This document shows positions 6,230 to 12,036 of a DNA stretch of 12,036 nt, piece after piece; within the stretch, counting starts at the first letter, position 1; every line of letters begins with the position of its first letter. The translations under genes and the position numbers were made by a program. This stretch comes from CAZXWK01 sp964644675 (GTDB taxonomy: Bacteria; Actinomycetota; Coriobacteriia; Anaerosomatales; JAAXUF01): positions 1 through 12,036 of the forward strand of contig CAZXWK010000053.1 of the NCBI GenBank assembly GCA_964644675.1, in the 5' to 3' direction. The notes below the pieces were generated by a model. The model worked only from the letters and a program-made list of their open reading frames with translations, had not been told where the DNA came from and searched no databases.

Positions 6230-7504
6230 GTGACACAGGACCGGGCACTGACCGTCACCGAGGCGATGACCGCGGCGAAGCGCGCGCTCGAAGGCGTGCG
6301 TCTCAAGGTCGTCGGCGAGGTCTCGGAATTCAACGACAAGCCGGGCTACAAGGCGGCGTACTTCACCGTCTCGGACGGCGGTGCCGCCATGCCCTGCCTG
6401 ATGTGGCGCGACCAGTACGAGGCCAGCGGCGTCGAGCTCAGGTGTGGCATGCTCGTCGAGCTCACCGGCGCCTTCTCGGCCTACGTGCCAAAGGGCCGGA
6501 TGCAGTTCCAGGTCCGGCAGCTCGCTCCCGCGGGGGAGGGCAACCTGCGACTGCAGGTCGCGGCGCTGGCCCGCAAGCTCGAGGCTGAGGGACTCACGAG
6601 CGCCGCGCGCAAGCGAGCGCTGCCCGCCTACCCGCAGCGCATCGCGGTGGTCACGTCGCCGCGCGGGAAGGCCATCCACGACGTGCTGCGCACGCTGAAG
6701 CGCCGGTACCCGCTCGCCGAGCTCCTGGTGGCGGGCGTGGCGGTCGAAGGCGACGGAGCGCCCGCGGCGATCGTCGACGGCCTGGAGGCGGCCGGCCGTT
6801 GCGGCGCTGACGTGGTGCTGCTCGTCCGCGGAGGCGGTTCCTACGAGGATCTGATGCCCTTCAACGCCGAGGAGGTCGCGAGAGCGATCGTCGCGTGTCC
6901 CGTGCCGGTCGTGACCGGGATCGGCCACGAACCGGACACGTCGATCGCGGACATGGTCGCAGACCTGAGGGCGTCCACGCCGACGGCAGCGGCAGAGGCG
7001 TGCACCCCGGCCCTCGAGCAACTGCGCGTCACGCTCGTGCGGGAGCGTCGTGCGCTTGGGCGCGCACTCGAGAATCGCGTTCACCACGCCGCGCAGCGCG
7101 TGAGCAGGTTGGCGGAGCGGCCCGTGCTCCGCGACGCCCATGCCGTACTCGGACCGGCACAGCAAGCGCTCGATCTAGCGGCCATGCGCCTGGCCCGAGC
7201 GATCCCCGAGCGACTCGCGCGGGATCGCGCGCGCGTCGACCTCGCGGCGGAGCGGCTCAGGCTCGTCGCACCGCGCATCGCCGATGGACCGAAGCAGCGA
7301 GTGGCGCTCGCCGCGGCGCGGCTCGACGACCTCTCGCCGCTCGCGATCCTCGCGCGTGGCTACTCAGCGACGTTCTCCGCCGACGGCGCCACCGTGGTCA
7401 AGGAGATCGGTCAGGTGTCGAAGGACGATGCGCTGAAGATCCGCGTGAGCGACGGACACATCCGTGCGACCGTCACGGGAACAGAGACCTTGGAGGAACG
7501 ATGA
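6230..7504 (+). CDS. xseA: Exodeoxyribonuclease VII large subunit
   Basis: The 424-residue large subunit of ExoVII degrades single-stranded DNA from either end into short oligonucleotides and works in mismatch repair and damage clean-up in the cytosol. The N-terminal OB-fold domain spans about 7-100 (LKVVGEVSEFN, then MPCLMWRDQY). The catalytic core has the family blocks IAVVTSPRGKAIHDVL (about 138-153), VRGGGSYEDLMPFN (199-212) and GIGHEPDTSIADMVADLRASTPTAAAE (230-256). A long coiled-coil stretch (about 257-365) precedes the C-terminal segment containing LARGYSATFS. The usual motif reads HETD where this one has HEPD, a mild change. Length is normal. The GTG start has AGGAGG four bases upstream. 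The stop overlaps the xseB start (ATGA, 7501-7504), so the two subunits are translationally coupled. Confidence 0.96.
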   Translation: MTQDRALTVTEAMTAAKRALEGVRLKVVGEVSEFNDKPGYKAAYFTVSDGGAAMPCLMWRDQYEASGVELRCGMLVELTGAFSAYVPKGRMQFQVRQLAPAGEGNLRLQVAALARKLEAEGLTSAARKRALPAYPQRIAVVTSPRGKAIHDVLRTLKRRYPLAELLVAGVAVEGDGAPAAIVDGLEAAGRCGADVVLLVRGGGSYEDLMPFNAEEVARAIVACPVPVVTGIGHEPDTSIADMVADLRASTPTAAAEACTPALEQLRVTLVRERRALGRALENRVHHAAQRVSRLAERPVLRDAHAVLGPAQQALDLAAMRLARAIPERLARDRARVDLAAERLRLVAPRIADGPKQRVALAAARLDDLSPLAILARGYSATFSADGATVVKEIGQVSKDDALKIRVSDGHIRATVTGTETLEER

Positions 7505-7788
7505 CCGAACCCGCCTGCCCGCCTCCGGCGGACCTCTCGTTCGGCGAGTCACTCGCTGAGCTCGATCGGATCGTTGCGGCTCTCGAGAGCGGACAGCTCG
7601 AGCTCGAGGACTCGCTGACGCGCTACGAGCGCGGCGTGACACTGCTGCGCTCCCTGCAGGCGCGCCTGGCCGAGGCCCAGCAGAAGGTGACGATGCTGAT
7701 CGGCGAGCTTGAAGCCGAGTCCGCAGAGCAGCCCGCCGAGCAGGCCACAGCCGCAGGCACGGATGCTGGAGAAGAGATCCCGTTCTGA
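7501..7788 (+). CDS. xseB: Exodeoxyribonuclease VII small subunit
   Basis: The 95-residue small subunit binds the coiled-coil arm of XseA and is needed for ExoVII activity. It shows the family pattern SFGESLAELDRIVAALESGQLELEDSLTRYERGVTLLRSLQARLAEAQQKV in two antiparallel helices (about residues 13-65); the LESGQLELEDSLTRYERG core is diagnostic. The tail after residue 70 is acidic and Ala-rich (AEQPAEQATAAG) and ends EEIPF, as often seen. It is slightly longer than E. coli XseB (80 aa) because of that tail. ATG overlaps the xseA stop by four bases and GGAGG lies just upstream, inside the xseA 3' end. Confidence 0.95.
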   Translation: MTEPACPPPADLSFGESLAELDRIVAALESGQLELEDSLTRYERGVTLLRSLQARLAEAQQKVTMLIGELEAESAEQPAEQATAAGTDAGEEIPF

Positions 7789-7800
7789 GGCCGCGAGGAG

Positions 7801-7817
7801 GCCGGCATCACGCCGGC
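7801..7817 (+). other. Hairpin in the xseB-HIT gap
   Basis: GCCGGC (7801-7806) pairs with GCCGGC (7812-7817) around ATCAC, just before the AAGGAG site of the HIT gene. It has no U-run. It may shield the xseB 3' end or tune translation of the next gene. Confidence 0.35.
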
Positions 7818-7832
7818 GGGAAGGAGTCGGTC

Positions 7833-8186
7833 GTGACCGACTGCATCTTCTGCAGGATCGTGCGCCGGGAGATACCGGCGAAGGTGGTGTACGAGGACGA
7901 GCTGGTGCTGGCCTTCGACGACGTCTCGCCCCAGGCTCCGGTGCACACGCTCGTGATACCGAAGGAACACTTCGCGACGCTCGGCGACGGCGTGCCGGCC
8001 GAGACGCTCGCCGCGGTCTTCTCGGCGGTGCCGAAGGTCGCATCGCTGAAGGGTGTGGCCGAGAGCGGCTACCGCGTCATCGTGAACAACGGACCCGACA
8101 GCAACCAGACCGTCGGTCACCTGCACGTGCACGTGATGGGTGGGCGCGCCATGTCGCACGGCATGGTCGCCTTCTCCGGCGAGTAG
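7833..8186 (+). CDS. HIT-family nucleotide hydrolase (Hint type)
   Basis: The 117-residue protein is a histidine-triad enzyme of the HINT/Hit branch, which hydrolyses purine nucleoside phosphoramidates and related adenylated compounds in the cytosol as a dimer. The N-terminal CIFCRIV (Cys4, Cys7) is the zinc-type signature common in bacterial HIT proteins, and the motif YEDELVLAFDDVSPQAPVHTLVIPKEHF is typical. The active site is HLHVHVMGG, with His96, His98 and His100; His98 is the nucleophile. NNGPDSNQTVGH before it is the family loop. Length is standard. The GTG start has AAGGAG at 7821-7826, six bases upstream. The next gene begins three bases after the stop, so the two are probably co-translated. 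The metabolic meaning of that pairing is unclear. Confidence 0.95.
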   Translation: MTDCIFCRIVRREIPAKVVYEDELVLAFDDVSPQAPVHTLVIPKEHFATLGDGVPAETLAAVFSAVPKVASLKGVAESGYRVIVNNGPDSNQTVGHLHVHVMGGRAMSHGMVAFSGE

Positions 8187-8189
8187 CTG

Positions 8190-9752
8190 ATGAGCGGTCG
8201 CGTTCCCGTCACCTTCGCGCCCGCCGGCGTGAGCGTGTGGGTCGAGCCGGGCGAGACCGTGCTCGTCGCGGCGCGCCGTGCCGGGATCGTCATCCCGGCA
8301 CCGTGCGGTGGTCGGGGTGTGTGCGGCTCGTGCGGCGTGCGGGTGCTGTCGGGCGAGCTCGAACCCGCGGACGCGGCGGAACGCGCCGGACTGTCGAGAG
8401 CGCCGCAGGGCGTGCGGCTCGCCTGTCGGGCACGCATCGCGGGCCCGGTCGAAGTGCGGCCGGTGGTGGCGCACGCTGCCCCACAGGTCTCCGGGGAGAA
8501 ACGCCGCGCCGGGGTGCTCGTCGCGGGGGTGGACTTGGGTACCACGACGGTCGCGGCCGCCCTGTGTGACGCACGCACCGGACTCGAGCTCGGGCGGGGG
8601 AGCGCACCCAACCGCCAGCAGTCCTACGGGGCCGACGTGCTCTCGCGCCTGGCCGCGGCGATGGGGGGCGATGCGGGCGAGCTCGCGAACGCGGCCGCCC
8701 GGTCGGTCGCCGAGGCGCTGGCCGCCGCCGCCGGTGTGGCCGGCGTGTCGCTCGAAGCAGTCGAGCGCGTCACCATAGCGGGCAACAGCGCGATGGCCGC
8801 CCTGTTCGCGGGCGTGGATGTGCACCGACTTGGCGTCGCGCCGTTCGAGGCACCGGCCACGGGCGGAGTGATCGAGACCCCGGAGCTCCTCTCGGCGGTT
8901 CTCGGACCTGAGGTGGTGGTGAGCCTGGTTCCGCCGGTGGTGAGCTTCGTCGGCGGCGATGCGCTCGCCGCTTCGGTCGCGGCCGGCCTCTACGATTCGG
9001 CGGCGCCCGCGCTCCTGGTGGATCTGGGGACGAACGCCGAGATCGTTCTGGCGGGCTGCGGACCCTTGGTCACGGCTTCTGCAGCCGCGGGACCCGCATT
9101 CGAGGGCGGCGGCCTGTCGTGCGGCGGCCCCGCAGTGCCCGGCGCGGTCGAGCGCGTGAGTGTCGGAGGCGACGGCTCGGTCGCTCTGAGCGTGATGGGC
9201 GACGTGCCGGGCCAGTGGCTGTCGGGGGCGGGGGTGGTCTCGGCGGTCGCGGCCCTTCGTGCGGCGGGTCACCTCGACGCCACGGGGCTGCTGCGCCAGG
9301 ACGGCCCCCTCGCGGACCGGTTCGAGGTGGACGACGCCGGTGTGCTCGGGGTCGCCTTGGGTGACGAGGGCTCCTTGCGGCTCACCCAGCTCGACGTCCG
9401 CGCGGTCCAGCTCGCGAAGGCGGCGGTGCGCGTCGGCATCGAGACCGTGCTCGCGCAGTCGTGCGTGCTCCCGGAGCAGCTCGCGGCCGTCTACGTCGCC
9501 GGGGCGTTCGGTGGCGCGCTCGACCTGGACGACTTGGTGTCGCTGGGGATCCTGCCCGTCAAGACGGCGGCTGCCGCGCGCCAGATCGGCAACGCATCGC
9601 TCGATGGCGCGCTCGTGCTTGCATTGGATCCGGGGATCGAGGCGCAGGCGTCCGAGCTTGCTGCCGGCGCGCGCGGCATCGACCTTGCGGCGCAGCCGGG
9701 GTTCGCAGCCGCACTCGTGGAGGCCACATCGCTTCAGGAGTACGGGGCGTAA
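8190..9752 (+). CDS. RACo-like ferredoxin/ASKHA protein, reductive activator of corrinoid proteins
   Basis: The 520-residue protein joins an N-terminal 2Fe-2S ferredoxin domain to an ASKHA-type ATPase domain (DUF4445 family). The iron-sulfur ligands are Cys39, Cys45, Cys48 and Cys79 (PCGGRGVCGSCG ... RLACRA). After a short linker the ATPase shows phosphate-1 GVDLGTTTVA (113-122), the segment IAGNSAMAALFAGVD, phosphate-2 VDLGTNAEIVL (277-287), AGPAFEGGGLSCG, and the adenosine-type YVAGAFGGALD (435-445). Characterised members (RACo, RamA-like) use ATP to return inactive Co(II) corrinoid methyltransferase proteins to Co(I). At 520 aa it is shorter than many RACo proteins because the linker domain is reduced. 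No corrinoid protein or methyltransferase is in the window, so the partner is unknown. ATG lies three bases after the HIT stop with only a weak site (GGCGAG), which suggests translational coupling. A strong hairpin follows. Confidence 0.9.
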   Translation: MSGRVPVTFAPAGVSVWVEPGETVLVAARRAGIVIPAPCGGRGVCGSCGVRVLSGELEPADAAERAGLSRAPQGVRLACRARIAGPVEVRPVVAHAAPQVSGEKRRAGVLVAGVDLGTTTVAAALCDARTGLELGRGSAPNRQQSYGADVLSRLAAAMGGDAGELANAAARSVAEALAAAAGVAGVSLEAVERVTIAGNSAMAALFAGVDVHRLGVAPFEAPATGGVIETPELLSAVLGPEVVVSLVPPVVSFVGGDALAASVAAGLYDSAAPALLVDLGTNAEIVLAGCGPLVTASAAAGPAFEGGGLSCGGPAVPGAVERVSVGGDGSVALSVMGDVPGQWLSGAGVVSAVAALRAAGHLDATGLLRQDGPLADRFEVDDAGVLGVALGDEGSLRLTQLDVRAVQLAKAAVRVGIETVLAQSCVLPEQLAAVYVAGAFGGALDLDDLVSLGILPVKTAAAARQIGNASLDGALVLALDPGIEAQASELAAGARGIDLAAQPGFAAALVEATSLQEYGA

Positions 9753-9793
9753 TCGGGAGCTCCGCGTGCGTCGGCCCTTGTCCCGAGAAAGGC

Positions 9794-9823
9794 GGAAGCC
9801 TCGGCCTTCGGGCCGAGGCTTCC
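9794..9823 (+). terminator. Strong UUCG-loop terminator after the xseA-RACo run
   Basis: A perfect 13-pair stem, GGAAGCCTCGGCC (9794-9806) with GGCCGAGGCTTCC (9811-9823), is closed by a TTCG tetraloop. The run after it is only TCAATCCTTCC, so it is a strong hairpin with a poor U-tract. It is 41 bases behind the RACo-like stop codon and repeats the stem core of the hairpin at 21-50. Confidence 0.75.
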
Positions 9824-9865
9824 TCAATCCTTCCCTGTGTTACCCCTGAGTCCTCTGTCGGGCCT

Positions 9866-9952
9866 GTGCGGTCTGCCTGGGAACCGCATACTCGCGATGC
9901 CGGTCGCGAAGTGCCCGTGCCGGTTGCCGTCCGGATCCCCCGGAAGCGGCGA
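9866..9952. other. Cluster of three hairpins, possible structured RNA
   Basis: Three potential stems lie in a row: TGCGGT (9867-9872) with ACCGCA (9883-9888); TCGCGA (9892-9897) with TCGCGA (9904-9909); and a longer one in which TTGCCG-TCCGG (9924-9934) pairs with CCGGA (9940-9944) and CGGCGA (9947-9952) with an AG bulge. I recognise no known riboswitch. GC-rich DNA makes chance stems common. Confidence 0.25.
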
Positions 9953-9997
9953 TGTTAGGGAAGGGAAACCAAATCGCGTGGGACGAAGATAGCGCAT

Positions 9998-10050
9998 CTG
10001 CAACCAACCTGCAACATTTGTTACAAACAATTCTCCACGGCTTCTCCACG
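9998..10050. promoter_or_regulatory. Helically phased direct repeats and inverted repeat, candidate regulator site
   Basis: CTGCAAC occurs at 9998-10004 and 10009-10015, and TTCTCCACG at 10031-10039 and 10042-10050. Both pairs repeat at exactly 11 bases, about one helical turn. Between them is TTGTT-ACA-AACAA (10018-10030), a perfect inverted repeat with a three-base spacer, in an AT-richer island. This looks like a compound binding site for one or more regulators of acs, though it lies about 260-310 bases upstream of its start codon. Confidence 0.4.
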
Positions 10051-10204
10051 TCCGGCAGGGACAGTGGTTCGGCCCGAGGACGCGCCGGGGTCGCTCTCGG
10101 TTCGCATGCGGCATTCACCTGCCAAAAGACGCCGTTGACCGACGCGTGACAGCCGTCCGCCTGCTGTTCCTCTACGACGCGAGTGGGCACATGCATAGTG
10201 GGGG

Positions 10205-10230
10205 CGTGGCCCGTTGGGGCCGCGTTCGTT
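10205..10230 (+). promoter_or_regulatory. Hairpin with short T-rich tail in the acs leader
   Basis: CGTGGCCC (10205-10212) pairs with GGGCCGCG (10217-10224), one G-U pair, loop GTTG, followed by TTCGTT. This has the form of a weak intrinsic terminator and lies 80 bases before acs, so it could act in attenuation. Confidence 0.3.
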
Positions 10231-10252
10231 ATGAGGGGAGCTGGCACTGCGG

Positions 10253-10290
10253 TCGCGGTGTCCAGGCATTCCCGGACCGACCGACCGCGA
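10253..10290 (+). promoter_or_regulatory. Stem-loop directly before the acs ribosome binding site
   Basis: TCGCGGT (10253-10259) pairs with ACCGCGA (10284-10290) and GTCC (10260-10263) with GGAC (10274-10277), leaving a one-sided six-base bulge (CGACCG). The stem ends six bases before AAGGAGG (10296-10302), so it could influence ribosome access or mRNA stability. Confidence 0.3.
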
Positions 10291-10307
10291 GGGACAAGGA
10301 GGCCGTC

Positions 10308-12036
10308 ATGACTGACGCGTCCACGGGTTTCGACTCTGTAAGCAAGGAGGGGCTCACCATCGATCCGCCGCAGTGGGTGAAGGACCACGCGTGGATCGGC
10401 TCGATGGAGCAGTACGAGGAGCTGTACAACCGTTCCGTCACGGATCCCGAGGGCTTCTGGGCTGACATGGCCAAGGAACTCGTCTACTGGGAGAAGCCGT
10501 GGGACAAGGTTCTCGAGTGGGAGTTCGAGACCCCCAAGGTCGAGTGGTTCATCGGCGGTAAGACCAACGTCGCCTACAACTGCCTCGACCGGCACCTGAC
10601 CGATGGGCGTCGCAACAAGGCCGCCATCATCTGGGAGTCCGACGAGGGCCGCTCGAAGGTGTACACGTACCAGTCGCTCTACTACAAGGTCTGCAAGTTC
10701 GCCAACGTCCTGAAGAAGCACGGCATCAAGAAGGGCGATCGCGTCGCCATCTACATGCCGATGATCCCCGAGCTCGCCGTGGCGATGCTCGCGTGCGCGC
10801 GCATCGGCGCCATCCACTCCATCGTCTTCGGCGGCTTCTCTCCGGCCTCGCTGCGCGACCGCATCCAGGACAGCGCCTGCAAGCTGCTGGTCACCGCCGA
10901 TGAGGGCATTCGTGGCGGGCGGGTCATCCCGCTCAAGGCCATGTCCGACGAGGCGCTCTCCGAGTGCCCGAGCGTCGAGACGTGCATCGTCGTCTCCCGC
11001 GCCGGCGCGCGCGTCGACATGGAGCCGGGCCGCGACTTCTGGTACCACGAGGAGATGCGGGCGAGCGACATCAGCCGCCACTGTGACGTCGAGTGGATGG
11101 ATGCCGAGGACCCGCTCTTCATCCTCTATACGTCCGGTTCGACCGGCAAGCCTAAGGGCGTGCTCCACACCACCGGCGGTTACCTCGTGTACACGACGAT
11201 GACGTTCAAGTACACGTTCGACTACCACGAGGACGACGTCTTCTTCTGCACTGCCGACATCGGGTGGATCACCGGCCACAGCTACGTCGTGTACGGCGCC
11301 CTGTCGTTCGGCGGCACCTCGGTGATGTTCGAGGGTGTTCCCAACTATCCGGACGCCGGCCGCTTCTGGGAGATGGTGGACAAGCACGGTATCAACCAGT
11401 TCTACACGGCGCCGACCGCGATCCGTGCGCTCATGAAGGCGGGCGATGAGTGGCCGGCCAAGTACGACCTGTCGTCGCTCCGGGTGCTCGGCACCGTTGG
11501 CGAGCCGATCAACCCCGAGGCATGGATGTGGTACTACAAGAACGTCGGCCGCGAGCGCATCCCGATCGTCGACACGTGGTGGCAGACGGAGACCGGCGGC
11601 CACATGATCACCAACCTGCCGGGTGCCACGCCCATGAAGCCGGGCTCGGCAACGCGTCCCATGTTCGGCATCCAGCCGATCATCCTCAACGAGGACCAGT
11701 CCGAGACCCCGGTGAACCAGGGCGGCCGCCTCTGCATCAAGTATCCGTGGCCGGGCATGCTCCGCGGCACGTGGGGAGACCCGGAGAACAAGCGGGTCAA
11801 GGAAGTCTACTTCTCGCAGTTCCCGGGCTACTACTTCACCGGTGACGGCTGCCGCAAGGACGAGGACGGCTACTACTGGCTGATGGGCCGCGTGGACGAC
11901 GTCATCAACATCTCCGGCCACCGTCTCGGTACCGCCGAGGTCGAGTCCGCGCTCGTCTCGCACCCGTACGTCGCCGAGGCCGCGGTCGTCGGGTTCCCGC
12001 ACGACATCAAGGGTGAGGGCATCTACGCCTACGTCA
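10308..12036 (+). CDS. acs: Acetyl-CoA synthetase, AMP-forming (C-terminus beyond window)
   Basis: This cytosolic enzyme activates acetate with ATP to acetyl-AMP and then acetyl-CoA. The visible 576 codons run open from the ATG at 10308 to the window edge; full-length Acs has about 650 residues, so roughly 75 are missing, including the catalytic lysine that is normally regulated by acetylation. Present motifs are the P-loop-like YTSGSTGKPKG (274-284), DTWWQTETGGHM (422-433), the acetate-pocket and adenine-binding element typical of Acs, FTGDGCRKDEDGYYWLMGRVDDVINISGHR (hinge and ISGHR at 535-539), and GTAEVESALV. The N-terminal DPEGFWADMAKELVYWEKPWDKV is the standard Acs N-domain. AAGGAGG lies five bases before ATG. 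Codon use is very biased to C- and G-ending codons, as in highly expressed genes. A related acyl-CoA synthetase is less likely, given the WWQTETGG motif. Confidence 0.95.
   Translation, partial: MTDASTGFDSVSKEGLTIDPPQWVKDHAWIGSMEQYEELYNRSVTDPEGFWADMAKELVYWEKPWDKVLEWEFETPKVEWFIGGKTNVAYNCLDRHLTDGRRNKAAIIWESDEGRSKVYTYQSLYYKVCKFANVLKKHGIKKGDRVAIYMPMIPELAVAMLACARIGAIHSIVFGGFSPASLRDRIQDSACKLLVTADEGIRGGRVIPLKAMSDEALSECPSVETCIVVSRAGARVDMEPGRDFWYHEEMRASDISRHCDVEWMDAEDPLFILYTSGSTGKPKGVLHTTGGYLVYTTMTFKYTFDYHEDDVFFCTADIGWITGHSYVVYGALSFGGTSVMFEGVPNYPDAGRFWEMVDKHGINQFYTAPTAIRALMKAGDEWPAKYDLSSLRVLGTVGEPINPEAWMWYYKNVGRERIPIVDTWWQTETGGHMITNLPGATPMKPGSATRPMFGIQPIILNEDQSETPVNQGGRLCIKYPWPGMLRGTWGDPENKRVKEVYFSQFPGYYFTGDGCRKDEDGYYWLMGRVDDVINISGHRLGTAEVESALVSHPYVAEAAVVGFPHDIKGEGIYAYV

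Larger units (their letters stand above)
9753..10307. other. Gene-free 555-base region upstream of acetyl-CoA synthetase
   Basis: No credible gene is seen on either strand; the long minus-strand frame across it is a shadow of acs. It holds the terminator at 9794-9823, a cluster of hairpins (9866-9952), an AT-richer island (about 9960-10035) with phased direct repeats and an inverted repeat, and a structured probable leader (10205-10290). A convincing promoter cannot be picked: TTGACC (10135-10140) fits -35, but no -10 stands 16-18 bases after it; CATAGT (10194-10199) fits -10 without a -35. Confidence 0.6.

Noticed and set aside
6098..7165. 355-codon open frame on the minus strand
   Set aside because: It is antisense to xseA; Arg-rich shadow frame.
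7623..9827. 734-codon open frame on the minus strand
   Set aside because: It lies opposite the HIT and RACo-like genes, which have clear family motifs. Its product is Arg/His/Gly-rich with no recognisable domain, the usual shadow of GC-rich coding DNA.
9866..9952. Known riboswitch or tRNA in the gene-free region
   Set aside because: I compared the stems with cobalamin, SAM, cyclic-di-GMP and cyclic-di-AMP riboswitch cores from memory and saw none of their conserved sequences; no tRNA cloverleaf or T-loop was found.
9840..12002. 720-codon open frame on the minus strand
   Set aside because: It is antisense to acetyl-CoA synthetase, which carries all expected motifs. The translation is Val/Asp/Arg/His-rich and has no ribosome binding site or domain.
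1..12036. CRISPR array, insertion sequence, transposase, integrase, toxin-antitoxin pair or prophage gene
   Set aside because: No regularly spaced long repeats, terminal inverted repeats with target duplication, or such gene products were seen. The window looks like stable chromosomal DNA.

Overview
The window is G+C-rich DNA with compact, short-spaced genes, frequent GTG/TTG starts and clear AGGAGG-type ribosome binding sites. The gene set (RNase D with an HRDC domain, XseAB, a YugP-like zinc peptidase, a RACo-like ferredoxin/ASKHA protein, AMP-forming acetyl-CoA synthetase, a haem c lipoprotein) fits a high-GC Gram-positive, most likely an anaerobic Actinobacterium of the Coriobacteriia or OPB41/Anaerosomatales type. 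That placement is inferred from gene content and style, not from a database match.

Layout: (1) 1-170 holds the terminator of an upstream gene and a probable extended -10 promoter. (2) 171-2030 is a tight three-gene unit: a small helical protein, an orphan eight-helix membrane protein resembling the sensor part of some actinobacterial GGDEF proteins, and a trypsin-like serine protease without a signal peptide. (3) A divergent pair follows: a two-helix membrane protein on the minus strand (2053-2805) and a mono-haem c lipoprotein on the plus strand (2877-3194). (4) A YegS/DgkB-type lipid kinase lies on the minus strand (3202-4107), divergent from RNase D (4257-5411), which is followed by a membrane zinc peptidase (5455-6150). 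(5) xseA-xseB (overlapping), a HIT-family hydrolase and a RACo-like corrinoid-protein activator run co-directionally from 6230 to 9752 and end at a strong UUCG-loop hairpin. (6) A gene-free stretch of about 555 bases (9753-10307) carries several hairpins, helically phased direct repeats and an inverted repeat. (7) It leads into acetyl-CoA synthetase (10308 to the window edge, C-terminus cut off).

Most genes are housekeeping: RNA 3' processing, DNA repair, nucleotide hydrolysis and lipid phosphorylation. The RACo-like activator and acetyl-CoA synthetase suggest one-carbon/acetate metabolism, but no corrinoid methyltransferase is visible here. The least explained parts are the 171-2030 unit, which could be a membrane sensor linked to cytosolic proteolysis, and the structured acs upstream region.
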